A stretch of 64,000 bases of DNA from Facklamia sp050409585. GTDB lineage: Bacteria; Bacillota; Bacilli; Lactobacillales; Aerococcaceae. The stretch is from assembly GCF_050409585.1 (NCBI RefSeq), contig NZ_JBNUPE010000006.1:34186-98185 (forward strand), given 5' to 3'. Below, piece by piece: positions 9,251 to 17,536 of this stretch (its first letter is position 1; each line of letters opens with the position of its first letter). The notes under the pieces were generated by a model that was not told the origin of the DNA, ran no database searches, and was given only the letters and a program-made list of their open reading frames with translations. Both the position numbers and the translations under genes were made by a program.

Positions 9251-10961
9251 ATTCTTTTAATGAAAGACGTTTAATAACAGATGCCTGAGGTGTCACATAA
9301 AGTGTTTTTTGGCCTTCATAAATAACGAAGCCAGGTTTAGAACCGTTAGGTTTCTTTAAATGTTTAACTTGGACGTAATCAACAGGCACATTAGCAGATT
9401 GTGAAAATTTAGAATAATAGGCCGCTAATTGAGCAGCTTCTACAAAGGTTTCTTCACTAGGTTTATCACTTTCGATAATAACGTGGGCACCAGGGATATC
9501 CTTTGCATGAAGCCACCAATGGTTTTTAGATGCTTTTTTGAGGGATAAGTCGTCATTTTGTTGATTGTTTCTACCGACATAAATCATGACACCATCACTA
9601 GATTTAAAGCGACGGGGTTTAGATTGGTTTTTTGCTCGCTTTTTACTTGAAGAAGGCTTCTGTCCCACATAGCCTTCATTAATTAATTCTTGCTTAATCG
9701 ATTCAACATCTTCAAGATCAGCTTGCTTAAGTTGGACTAAAATACCTTCTAAATAATCAATCTCAGCGCGGGTTAAGCTTTCTTCACGATTAATATATTT
9801 GAGAGCATCCCGATATTTTTGATACTTTTTAAAGTAAACTTGAGCATTTTCAACAGCATTTAATCGAGGATTTAATTGGATATCCATTGGCTCGTCATTA
9901 TTATAAAAATTAGCCAAGGTCACCTGGTATTCCTTATCATTAATTTGATAGGCAAAGGCATTTAAAAGTTCACCTTTAATGCGATAGTCATCAGCACTTG
10001 CTGCAACATGTCGGTCAATTGAAAGTTTTTTCAATTTTTTTTGATTTTTATCAATCACTTGCTTTAATTTATGAATAATATTACCCGATAATTGCTTGAC
10101 CCTATCTAAATGAACCTTTTGGTGAGAATATGCATAAATTAATTCGGAAAGAGAATCGAAGGCCACTTCTGTTCCTGGTAAATTTGCCAATTTAAAAGCA
10201 TAGAAATAAACATTTTTTTCCGTTTGATAAAGAGTAGGAGAGGGGAATTCAATGGCTGATTTTACTCTTTCTAAACTGGCCAAACTAGATAGATTCCCAC
10301 CTTCATCAGACATCCAAAAAGCAATCTCTTGTGCAAGAAGTTTTCCCATTCCTTGTACGCATTGGAAGGCTCTCCCTTCTCTTAGAATCGCTTCATTCTG
10401 ATGACTAAATTCAAACAATTGAGAATCATTCAATTCAAATAAGTTTACTTGTTGTCTGTTGCGGGGAGGTCGCTTGAATTTTGCTCCTGGAGTGAGTGAA
10501 CGATAAGCGTTTTGACTATCTGGAACATGCTTAATACAATCAATAATGGTTTGTTTATTCTGGTCGACTAGAAGGATATTTGAGTGTCGCCCCATCAATT
10601 CAAAGGTTAGCAGGTATTCTTGGTCAACACCTATTTCATCACGACCGGTAAAATAGAAATCAATAATCCGATCGTTCTCATATTGCTTGATATCAATAAT
10701 GAAGGCAGATTCCAAGTATTTTCTTAATAACATGCAAAACATAGGGGCCTGTTGTGGATTGGCTGATTTCTCTTGAGTTAAGTATAAAGAAAAATAATTC
10801 GGGTGAACCGAGGCGGCTAGGCGATGATTGGTTCGGTTAGCACGTATAACTATTTGTAATTCTTGTTCAAAGGGTTGGTAAATTTTATGTACACGTCCTG
10901 CTTTTAATTGTGATCGTAACTCTTCTACTAAAGCTCGTGTAAAAAATCCATCAAATGTCAT
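9249..10961 (-). CDS. rqcH: RqcH / fibronectin-binding A-like NFACT protein
   Basis: RqcH is the bacterial Rqc2 homologue that binds obstructed 50S subunits and adds alanine tails to stalled nascent chains. In older annotations the family is called fibronectin-binding protein FbpA. The protein has about 570 residues. It starts MTFDGFFTRALVEEL and carries the NFACT-N domain, a central coiled coil (about 290-430) and the C-terminal NFACT-R domain with WLHAKDIPGAHVII. I chose the ATG at 10961 because GAGGAG lies 7-8 bp upstream. The frame remains open five codons further to a TTG that would bury that ribosome site. Confidence 0.92.
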   Translation of the reverse strand: MTFDGFFTRALVEELRSQLKAGRVHKIYQPFEQELQIVIRANRTNHRLAASVHPNYFSLYLTQEKSANPQQAPMFCMLLRKYLESAFIIDIKQYENDRIIDFYFTGRDEIGVDQEYLLTFELMGRHSNILLVDQNKQTIIDCIKHVPDSQNAYRSLTPGAKFKRPPRNRQQVNLFELNDSQLFEFSHQNEAILREGRAFQCVQGMGKLLAQEIAFWMSDEGGNLSSLASLERVKSAIEFPSPTLYQTEKNVYFYAFKLANLPGTEVAFDSLSELIYAYSHQKVHLDRVKQLSGNIIHKLKQVIDKNQKKLKKLSIDRHVAASADDYRIKGELLNAFAYQINDKEYQVTLANFYNNDEPMDIQLNPRLNAVENAQVYFKKYQKYRDALKYINREESLTRAEIDYLEGILVQLKQADLEDVESIKQELINEGYVGQKPSSSKKRAKNQSKPRRFKSSDGVMIYVGRNNQQNDDLSLKKASKNHWWLHAKDIPGAHVIIESDKPSEETFVEAAQLAAYYSKFSQSANVPVDYVQVKHLKKPNGSKPGFVIYEGQKTLYVTPQASVIKRLSLKE

Positions 10962-11001
10962 CGTCTCACTCCTCAAAAATGTCTGTTATTTATTATAAAA
11001 C

Positions 11002-11033
11002 AAATAGGCCCTTTAAGCTAGTAAGGGCCTATT
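11002..11033 (-). terminator. Terminator of the AraC-family gene
   Basis: The perfect stem AATAGGCCCTT/AAGGGCCTATT is followed on the minus strand by a T-rich run. It lies between the AraC gene and rqcH. Confidence 0.8.
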
Positions 11034-11060
11034 GAAGTGATTTCTTTACATAGAAATGAA

Positions 11061-12230
11061 TTATTTCACTATTGATTTGGCATAGTTAGAAGGACTAATA
11101 CCAAATTCTTTCGAAAAAGCTCTTGAAAAATATTGGATGGAACCATATCCTAATTCATTAGCGATTTCAGAAAGAGTCATTTTAGATTCATGAATTAATA
11201 GCTTACTTTGTTTTAAACGTAAGCTGTTAATGTATTGTTTAGGGGTTTGTCCTGTATATTTATTAAATAAGCTTTGGAGGCTGGAGCGAGAAATATTGAA
11301 GACTTCTACCAGATCATTTACTTGATGAAGCTGACCGACATTCTCTTGGAGAAAATCAATGATTGATTGGAACAAGTCATTTTCATAATTTTCTCGCATG
11401 GAGGTAGACCTTTCAGTTTCTGTTTTATTCTCACCGTTGTGAATTTGCGTAAGTATTAATTGGAGACTTGTGACCATTTCATCATAATAGAAAGGACATT
11501 TATCCTCAGAAATAGCCGCTAAATTGACCAAGCGACTTACAAGTTGAATTTGACGATGACCAAGATGAATTGGCCTTTGAGCGATCGATTCGGCTAAGCC
11601 TTGACCAGAAAATAAAATGGAAATCAGTGTAGTCATCCCTTCTTCTTTAAAGGCAATTTGATTTTTTTGTCCTGGAAAAATTAACCAGGCGGAATTTTTT
11701 GATAAAAGAATCTGCTTATTATAGCTTACTTCTATCGAAGCTTGTCCTTGATCGACGATAATTAACTCATAGTAATTTTGTGGATGGTTGAGTATCCGTT
11801 CACCGCTTGAGTAGACTTGGTAATCAAGACCGAAGACATTTTCAATTTTAAGGCGTTTTATTTCTTTTTCTACCTTTATAGCTTCTTTTAAAGTAATAAT
11901 TTGTGGTTCTTCATTTTGGCTGGGTTCCAAATAAAGTTTACATTCTGCAGTTAGAGAGAGTGTATTAAAGTATACACCCGCATTAAGCTGAACCGCATTT
12001 TGTAAGATAAAAAATTGAAAGGATTCTTTTTTATCTGGAGTATCCGTCATCACTAATAGAGCTAATCCTTTATGTTCAGTTAGGATAACTGGCTTATTAA
12101 AACGTAGTAGAGCTTGTGATCGATCCCTTTTAATGGTTACTAAACGATTAAAGGGTTTAATTTGTTGGTGGTTAGTCTTGACGGAGGTAAAATATTTCGA
12201 AGTGGCGTTCTTGGTCGATTGCTTATACAT
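11061..12230 (-). CDS. AraC-family transcriptional regulator
   Basis: The C-terminal 100 residues form a typical two-helix AraC/XylS DNA-binding domain. The second helix-turn-helix contains MTLSEIANELGYGSIQYFSRAF, and the end is FGISPSNY. The N-terminal 280 residues contain a probable cupin-like sensing fold with no recognisable ligand motif. The start is supported by AAAGGAG 7-8 bp upstream. It is divergent from the CapA-like gene across 200 bp, so that gene is a candidate target, but this is inference. The ligand is unknown. Confidence 0.88.
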   Translation of the reverse strand: MYKQSTKNATSKYFTSVKTNHQQIKPFNRLVTIKRDRSQALLRFNKPVILTEHKGLALLVMTDTPDKKESFQFFILQNAVQLNAGVYFNTLSLTAECKLYLEPSQNEEPQIITLKEAIKVEKEIKRLKIENVFGLDYQVYSSGERILNHPQNYYELIIVDQGQASIEVSYNKQILLSKNSAWLIFPGQKNQIAFKEEGMTTLISILFSGQGLAESIAQRPIHLGHRQIQLVSRLVNLAAISEDKCPFYYDEMVTSLQLILTQIHNGENKTETERSTSMRENYENDLFQSIIDFLQENVGQLHQVNDLVEVFNISRSSLQSLFNKYTGQTPKQYINSLRLKQSKLLIHESKMTLSEIANELGYGSIQYFSRAFSKEFGISPSNYAKSIVK

Positions 12231-12330
12231 GGTAAACTCCTTTCTGCTTCTTATGTCTATTATATCTTAATTAGGATAAAAGCACTATTAATCTTTAGAA
12301 GTTAAAATTGTTCTAAAAATTATCTAAATT

Positions 12331-12350
12331 AACTTATATTTAAATAAGTT
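12331..12350. promoter_or_regulatory. Inverted repeat in the AraC/CapA divergent gap
   Basis: AACTTAT and ATAAGTT flank a 6-bp AT spacer, giving 7-bp arms between the divergent genes. It could be an operator, but such repeats arise easily in AT-rich DNA. Confidence 0.3.
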
Positions 12351-12388
12351 CTTTTAATTCAATGAAGCTAGAGTAAGAAGGTTTTGTT

Positions 12389-12397
12389 TGTTATAAT
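12389..12397 (+). promoter_or_regulatory. Extended -10 promoter of the CapA-like gene
   Basis: TG, one base and a perfect TATAAT (12392-12397) form an extended -10 element about 35 bp before the start codon. No good -35 box is visible, as is usual for extended -10 promoters. Confidence 0.55.
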
Positions 12398-12430
12398 ATA
12401 TTTAAAATTTCAGATAAAGTAGGTAATGTG

Positions 12431-13576
12431 ATGAAAAGAATAAATCGAATTTTGAAGTATGTGTTCGCTATTAACTTCTTTGGGATGATTCTCTTTATTT
12501 CTAAGCCATTTTTTACGAGAGTTTATGCAGAAGAAGAGGTTAGGGCTGAAGAAACTCAAGCAGTCAAAGAAGATACTAAAGTAAAATATGTAACCATTCG
12601 ATCAATTGGCGATATTTTATTACATGATAGTGTTTATTGGAGTGCCCAAACTGGTTCAACGAGTTATCAATTTGATCCAATGTTTAAAGAAGTGGCAAAA
12701 TATGTCGCTAATGCTGATATCACGACAGCCAATATGGAGACCTTGGTGGCCGGAAATCAAATGGGAGTATCATCTTATCCTTTCTTCAATGTTCCAGATC
12801 AAATTGTCGATAGTCTATTAGCGATGGATGTAAATATTGTTTCAACCGCCACTAACCATACCATGGATTTCGGAGCTAAGGGGGCGCATCTTTCATTAGA
12901 AATTCTTAAAAATAAGAAAATGGAATATGTCGGATCCTATTCATCTTGGGACGATTACAACCGTCTACGGATCATTGAAAAAAATGGCATTCGAGTAGGA
13001 TTTTTAAATTATACTTATGGTACGAATGGTAACCCAATTCCTCAAGATGAAAGATACTTAGTGACTCTGATTGATGAAGAACTTATCCCATTAGAAATTC
13101 AACATTTAAAAAGACAATGTGATGTAGCTATCGTTATTTATCAATTTGGCGAAGATGCTTTTTTACCAGTTGATTCTCAAATTAGATTAACTCAATTGGC
13201 TATTGATGCAGGAGCAAACTTTGTTCTAGGAGGACATTCTCACATTATGCAACCCATGAAACGTTTTAACGATCATCAAGGTGCTTGGTATTCTCATGGT
13301 AATTTTTTGTCTGGCCAAGTAAGAGCATATGAAAAAGTCGGTGGAATTGGAGAGTATACCTTTAAGATGGATGTTGATGGAAAAGTTACTTTAGATTCTA
13401 TGCGATTGATGCCAACTTATAATGTTGGCTATCCAGAATGGTCTTTTTATCAAGTAATTCCATTAGCAAAGGCTCAAGACTTTGGTCTGTGGAACGGTGA
13501 TCGTTTATATGAAGAAGTAGAGCAACGATTCACTAACTATGAAAAAGACCTTGATTTTGTACCTTATTTAGATTAA
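12431..13576 (+). CDS. CapA-family (poly-gamma-glutamate synthesis type) exported protein
   Basis: This is a member of the CapA/PgsA metallophosphoesterase-like family, named for capsule polyglutamate export. No capBC synthetase genes are nearby, so its actual substrate is unknown. The N-terminus is a signal peptide or membrane anchor (MKRINRILKYVFAINFFGMI). The domain then shows GDILLH, a TTANMETL metal-ligand segment, STATNHTMDFG and GGHSHIMQP, with the spacing of the family. The ATG at 12431 is preferred to the GTG one codon earlier because of spacing from AGGT, but both are possible. The length of about 381 residues is normal. Confidence 0.85.
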   Translation: MKRINRILKYVFAINFFGMILFISKPFFTRVYAEEEVRAEETQAVKEDTKVKYVTIRSIGDILLHDSVYWSAQTGSTSYQFDPMFKEVAKYVANADITTANMETLVAGNQMGVSSYPFFNVPDQIVDSLLAMDVNIVSTATNHTMDFGAKGAHLSLEILKNKKMEYVGSYSSWDDYNRLRIIEKNGIRVGFLNYTYGTNGNPIPQDERYLVTLIDEELIPLEIQHLKRQCDVAIVIYQFGEDAFLPVDSQIRLTQLAIDAGANFVLGGHSHIMQPMKRFNDHQGAWYSHGNFLSGQVRAYEKVGGIGEYTFKMDVDGKVTLDSMRLMPTYNVGYPEWSFYQVIPLAKAQDFGLWNGDRLYEEVEQRFTNYEKDLDFVPYLD

Positions 13577-13603
13577 CTCTATAAAGGATAGCATCTTTTT
13601 GCT

Positions 13604-13643
13604 CTCTATTCTGTATTTACAACTAGTTACTTACAAAATAGAG
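13604..13643 (+). repeat. 12-bp inverted repeat overlapping the next gene's ribosome site
   Basis: CTCTATTCTGTA (13604-13615) and TACAAAATAGAG (13632-13643) pair with one mismatch. The 3' arm includes the start of the GAGG ribosome site for the LPXTG protein gene, so the folded mRNA could mask it. Confidence 0.5.
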
Positions 13644-13656
13644 GATTGGGTGAATT

Positions 13657-15321
13657 ATGAAAAGGATAATAGTTGTTTTAATGCTCTTTACTCAAAGTTT
13701 CAGTTTACCGAATGTTCATGCTCAAAAAGGTGAAATGACTTATCTCAAAAGCCAAACCGATAAAAATATGGTATCTTTAGAAGCTTGTCAAATACTTTTA
13801 AGAGAGACCCCACTGACTTCTTCAAATAGTCAAGAAATAATCTCAGATAAAGAGTTACAAAATCAATTTGAAGCCAATCAAGTGCGCATGACAGCCATTA
13901 ATGAACGCTATCAAATTTTGAACCAAGAAATTATTTCTATTCAAGAAGGGCCTAGCAATTCCTTGAACGAGGCAAATCTTGCATTGGAAGAGGTCATTGA
14001 AACTCTTTACCAAAATTTATCAATTGAGCAGCAAGATTTTGTTTCCCTATCTGCTCAAGAGCAATTAGCCTTAATCAGTCAAGATGAAACAGTTATAGAA
14101 TGGCAAGCTTACATTGAAGAGTTGAATCAAATTTTGGATCAATATATTAGTGAACAAGCCGAATTAGAAGCAGAATATCAACAATTACTCTATGATAACG
14201 AAACTTTAGGGGATCAAATGCAAAGTAGTAAGGAAACAATGGCCCAACTTAGTCAATGCCAGCTTTATCCTTATTCAACAAATGCTTACCTTATCAATCA
14301 AGAAAATATGCAATTAGACGCTTCTGATCTAGCGACTTTAATCGTCTCAATCGATAATTATTTACAAAAGATTGTCCCCAAAGCCTATGCTAAAGTTACT
14401 TTTCAACAAATTTATGATCTTTTTAATAAAAAGATGACTGTTGAAGAACTAAATAATAAGCTTACTGACAAGGAAGTGATTGTATTAGATGATTTTACTT
14501 TTACCTCTTACCAATATGCAAAAGAATTGAGCTTATTTGATATCGAAGTGATGGCTTACCAAGCCTTGAATAATTATTATATAAATAATAAGGCTGAAGT
14601 TTATCACGCTGTTTATAGTAATTTATTAAATCTAAAAGAAAGCCAATTACATTACTTTTATCTAATTAATAGTGAATTATTTGAAAATCTTAAGCATTAT
14701 CTTGCAAATTATCTTAACCAGCATCAATTAATTAGTGATGAAAACATCCAACAAATTAAAACACTTCATGACCGTTATCAAATGAAATTAGTTTTATATA
14801 ATGAGAATAATCAGACTTGGTCAGCTAATTTAGGGGCTGATTCGGGCTATTTATTAGAATATCAGGCAAAAGACTTACTTCAAACTCAAACGCCTAATAA
14901 TGAATCAACAGATATGGCTAAAGAAGATGTAAAGCATGATCAGCCAGTAGATCAGGTCAAAAAGAACCTAAATGATAGAGGGTTACTTAAACTAGAAGAT
15001 AAGCAAATAGCAAATGAAACGGATAAACAGGATAATTTAGCCTTCTTAAAAGACAAACTAGCCAATAAGACTAAAGGCAAAAAAGCCAGTAATTTAGCTA
15101 AACCCTCTGATAAAGATAAAAATATCAAAGACAAGACGCAATCAAATGATAAAAAATCACAACTTTTACCAACTACTGGTGAGCAAAAGTTCTATCTCAA
15201 TATCGCATGGTCTCTATTGATAATTGGCTTAATCGCCTTATTAATTAACCGCTACTTTAAACAGCTTCAGCATAAAAAGCGAATACAAGATCATCTTTTC
15301 AATGAGGAGGATCTATTTTAG
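13657..15321 (+). CDS. LPXTG-anchored coiled-coil surface protein
   Basis: This is an exported protein of 554 residues with no recognised enzymatic domain. It has an N-terminal signal peptide (MKRIIVVLMLFTQSFSL to VHAQ). The body is Gln-, Glu- and Leu-rich with long helical or coiled-coil character (about 60-220). A charged Lys/Asp linker (about 415-500) precedes the sortase signal LLPTTGEQ, a hydrophobic span and a positively charged tail. The tail continues about 15 residues beyond the basic cluster and ends EEDLF, longer than usual. Sortase A would link it to peptidoglycan. It lies 80 bp behind the CapA-like gene and may share its transcript. Confidence 0.85.
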   Translation: MKRIIVVLMLFTQSFSLPNVHAQKGEMTYLKSQTDKNMVSLEACQILLRETPLTSSNSQEIISDKELQNQFEANQVRMTAINERYQILNQEIISIQEGPSNSLNEANLALEEVIETLYQNLSIEQQDFVSLSAQEQLALISQDETVIEWQAYIEELNQILDQYISEQAELEAEYQQLLYDNETLGDQMQSSKETMAQLSQCQLYPYSTNAYLINQENMQLDASDLATLIVSIDNYLQKIVPKAYAKVTFQQIYDLFNKKMTVEELNNKLTDKEVIVLDDFTFTSYQYAKELSLFDIEVMAYQALNNYYINNKAEVYHAVYSNLLNLKESQLHYFYLINSELFENLKHYLANYLNQHQLISDENIQQIKTLHDRYQMKLVLYNENNQTWSANLGADSGYLLEYQAKDLLQTQTPNNESTDMAKEDVKHDQPVDQVKKNLNDRGLLKLEDKQIANETDKQDNLAFLKDKLANKTKGKKASNLAKPSDKDKNIKDKTQSNDKKSQLLPTTGEQKFYLNIAWSLLIIGLIALLINRYFKQLQHKKRIQDHLFNEEDLF

Positions 15322-15322
15322 T

Positions 15323-15350
15323 TTCACTATTTAAAAACTTTCGATATAAT
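15323..15350 (+). promoter_or_regulatory. Promoter of the thioredoxin-fold gene
   Basis: TTCACT and a perfect TATAAT (15345-15350) are 16 bp apart, just after the preceding stop codon. The ribosome site GAAAGGGG follows. Confidence 0.65.
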
Positions 15351-15376
15351 AAACCTAATCGAAAGGGGCGTTTTAT

Positions 15377-15733
15377 ATGGATATAAATGATTTTAATGAA
15401 GCAGTTAAGCACTTTAAGCAAATAGATAGTCATGAAGCTTTTGAATTAATAGAAGCAAAAGAAGGGAATCTTATTTTTCTAGGTCGTGAGACTTGCCCAT
15501 ATTGCCGTTTGTTTGTTAGTAAGTTAGCGGAAGCTGCGATTACAAGTGATTTAAATGTTTATTTCTTACATTCACAAACTCAAAATGACCTAGAAGGAAC
15601 ACAAATGTTCCGTGAAAAATATAACGTTGTCACAGTTCCTGGATTAGTTTATGCTGATTCGAATCGTACAGAAACAGTTTGCGATTCTTCTATGAAAGTA
15701 GAAGAGATTATTGATTTTGCTAGAGCATACTAG
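15377..15733 (+). CDS. Thioredoxin-fold protein with CPYC motif
   Basis: This is a small cytosolic-looking protein of 118 residues with no signal peptide. FLGRETCPYCRLFVSKL carries a glutaredoxin-type CPYC redox centre, and VTVPGLVY supplies the cis-proline strand of the thioredoxin fold. It resembles the bacteriocin-accessory or PedC-like thioredoxin family of lactic acid bacteria. No bacteriocin genes are nearby, so a general thiol-disulfide role is more likely. It is followed 24 bp later by a membrane-anchored protein gene. Confidence 0.8.
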   Translation: MDINDFNEAVKHFKQIDSHEAFELIEAKEGNLIFLGRETCPYCRLFVSKLAEAAITSDLNVYFLHSQTQNDLEGTQMFREKYNVVTVPGLVYADSNRTETVCDSSMKVEEIIDFARAY

Positions 15734-15757
15734 CTCAGTTAACAGAGGAGAGTAACA

Positions 15758-16384
15758 TTGCAAGACAAACAAAAACAAGTAAAAACTCCTAAAAGCCCAA
15801 TTGTCTGGTTTTTCATTATGATTATTCTATTCTCAGCTACCATGTTGTTACGGCTAAAAAGTGACTCTATTCAAGAAGCAGGTCAAAGTTTTGGAATACA
15901 ATCTCAAGTTGCTAAGGAATCATCTGAATCCTTAGCACTTTCAACAACAGAAATAACTGAGTCAAGCACTAAGACCAAGCCTGACCAAACTAGTCAAACA
16001 ACGGTTGAAGAAAGTTCTATTTCATCTCAAGAATCTGATCAAATCAGAATCTCAACAACTATCGAAACGATAGAAAAAATTGAATCCAGTGAAAGTTTTG
16101 AACAAGCCTATACTCAATTACCACCAGCTAAAACTTATTCTATTTTTCAATTTAAAAACAATGAAATTCAAGATCGATTTGTAAAACGTGCTTTTGAAGT
16201 GATGATTCAACGTCTCATTGATGAAGATAAATTTTTCTCTGCTGTAGATTATCAATTAACTATCGATCCAACATTGGACGATAATATCTATATTTTGCAT
16301 CTAGAGGAAAAATACGCTGATCAATTAATAGAACGAGGGTATTACCGCTTTGATTATCGTGGAAAGAAAGTTACTACATATTAA
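15758..16384 (+). CDS. Membrane-anchored protein of unknown function
   Basis: I do not recognise the family. The start is TTG with AGAGGAG 6 bp upstream. Residues 15-32 form one transmembrane segment (IVWFFIMIILFSATMLL) with a basic cytoplasmic N-terminus. A Ser/Thr/Glu-rich linker (about 40-115) leads to a compact 90-residue extracellular domain ending YRFDYRGKKVTTY. The gene probably shares a transcript with the thioredoxin-fold gene and ends at a terminator. Confidence 0.75.
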   Translation: MQDKQKQVKTPKSPIVWFFIMIILFSATMLLRLKSDSIQEAGQSFGIQSQVAKESSESLALSTTEITESSTKTKPDQTSQTTVEESSISSQESDQIRISTTIETIEKIESSESFEQAYTQLPPAKTYSIFQFKNNEIQDRFVKRAFEVMIQRLIDEDKFFSAVDYQLTIDPTLDDNIYILHLEEKYADQLIERGYYRFDYRGKKVTTY

Positions 16385-16387
16385 GTC

Positions 16388-16429
16388 AAAAAGCTCGGTA
16401 CGGATTTAAGTGTCCTTATCGAGCTTTTT
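16388..16429 (+). terminator. Terminator after the membrane-anchored protein gene
   Basis: AAAAAGCTCG pairs with CGAGCTTTTT, with a partly paired interior. Confidence 0.8.
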
Positions 16430-16432
16430 AAA

Positions 16433-16925
16433 TCATAATTCTTTACTTAGCCAAACCCATTCCCAAATTTGATCGAATTTACGTTCAAATTTAGGAAAAT
16501 TTCCTCTGATTATGAAACTTTAGGTTTTTAAAAATCGATCTGATTTTGTTGATGAATCGGTAGACATGTAAGCAAGTTGATGATTTCTTTGGCTTTTAAT
16601 CGACTTTCTAGTTCTGGATAGAGTAAATTTTTAAGTGTCCATTCATCATGCTCTGCTAATAAATACATAGCAATATTTGCTGAATGTTGATATGCTCTGC
16701 GAGGCGAAAAAGGGTAGGCATAGGCGAAGCCAATTATCTCTTGATCCATAAGAATTAGAAGAACGGCATGACTTTCTTGATAGCGAGTGACTTTTTCTTC
16801 AAATTTTTGGTTAGAAGGAACAGGACTTTCCAAAGTTAGCTGACTGTTTTGAATAAAGTCTTATAAATTGTTTGAATATCGTCAATATCACAAGGTCTAG
16901 CATCCTTGATGCTTATAAGTGGCAT
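16433..16925 (-). pseudogene. GNAT acetyltransferase (phosphinothricin-type), frameshifted
   Basis: The gene keeps an AAAAGGAGG ribosome site and an ATG at 16925, giving MPLISIKDARPCDIDDIQ. It then loses frame near 16860. The middle (16833-16528) reads IIGFAYAYPFSPRRAYQHS, typical of phosphinothricin-type N-acetyltransferases. A third frame gives the C-terminus, with FDQIWEWVWLSKEL before the stop at 16433. The acetyl-CoA-binding R/Q-x-x-G-x-G segment is also replaced by a sequence without the glycines. At least two frameshifts are needed to read it, so it is almost certainly inactive. Confidence 0.8.
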
Positions 16926-16981
16926 AAGACACCTCCTTTTGATATTCTATAATAAATATTTGAGCTTAAAATCAAAAATCA

Positions 16982-17010
16982 TTGAAAGCGTTTACCTTTA
17001 TAGTTATAAT
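16982..17010 (+). promoter_or_regulatory. Promoter with overlapping cre-like site
   Basis: TTGAAA (16982-16987) and TATAAT (17005-17010) are exactly 17 bp apart. The 14-mer TGAAAGCGTTTACC at 16983-16996 matches the cre consensus TGWAANCGNTNWCA at 13 of 14 positions. It covers the -35 box and part of the spacer, a position where CcpA would repress. Confidence 0.65.
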
Positions 17011-17043
17011 GAAAGTGTCAATTAAGTTAGAAAGGATGATCAG

Positions 17044-17493
17044 ATGAGTCATAAAGTTTATACCAATTATTGGATGAATCGTCGTGATAATGTTGTGAAA
17101 GAACATGGATCTTACGCTACAGAGTCAGAAGCTCTCAGAGGGATAAAAGCTTGGTGGGAATTACAAAAAGATAATTACAAAGATGTTGTGGAAAGACGAA
17201 CCAATTCAGGAGCTTTAGAAATCACTTACGGGGATAATAATTATTATTATCGTATTGTTGAAAGGGAGATGGATGAGGAACTTCCTTCATTGAAAGTAAA
17301 ATTAAGGAGTCAAGGAGAAATTGAATCCTTAAGGAAGAAATATTTATTAGAAGATGAGCAAGTTTTATTTGATGAATTAGCCGAGCCTTATCGCGACCGT
17401 TTAGTCGAGGCTATGGGAGACGGTAAAAAAGTTCAAGATTACATATACGACCTGCAAGGTCGCATGATACGTCCTCTAAAAGTTGATAAATAA
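17044..17493 (+). CDS. Conserved-looking cytosolic protein of unknown function
   Basis: I do not recognise the family. The product has 149 residues with no signal peptide or membrane span. The N-terminal half (about 1-75) reads like a compact alpha/beta domain with SYATESEALRGIKAWWEL and an ITYGDNNYYYRIVE strand. The C-terminal half is helical and charged. The gene has its own strong promoter with a cre-like site, AAAGGA upstream of the ATG, and its own terminator. Confidence 0.75.
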   Translation: MSHKVYTNYWMNRRDNVVKEHGSYATESEALRGIKAWWELQKDNYKDVVERRTNSGALEITYGDNNYYYRIVEREMDEELPSLKVKLRSQGEIESLRKKYLLEDEQVLFDELAEPYRDRLVEAMGDGKKVQDYIYDLQGRMIRPLKVDK

Positions 17494-17500
17494 TAAAATA

Positions 17501-17529
17501 AAAGAAGCTGAATACCCAGCTTCTTTTTT
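17501..17529. terminator. Bidirectional terminator at 17.5 kb
   Basis: AAAGAAGCTG and CAGCTTCTTTTTT form a stem around AATACC, between converging genes. It has A and T tracts on both sides. Confidence 0.85.
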
Positions 17530-17536
17530 GTATGGT

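Noticed and set aside
12431..13576. Capsule (poly-gamma-glutamate) locus
   Set aside because: Only a CapA-like gene is present; no CapB/CapC synthetase or CapD is nearby.
15377..15733. Bacteriocin accessory gene
   Set aside because: The fold fits, but no bacteriocin precursor, immunity or transporter genes are adjacent.
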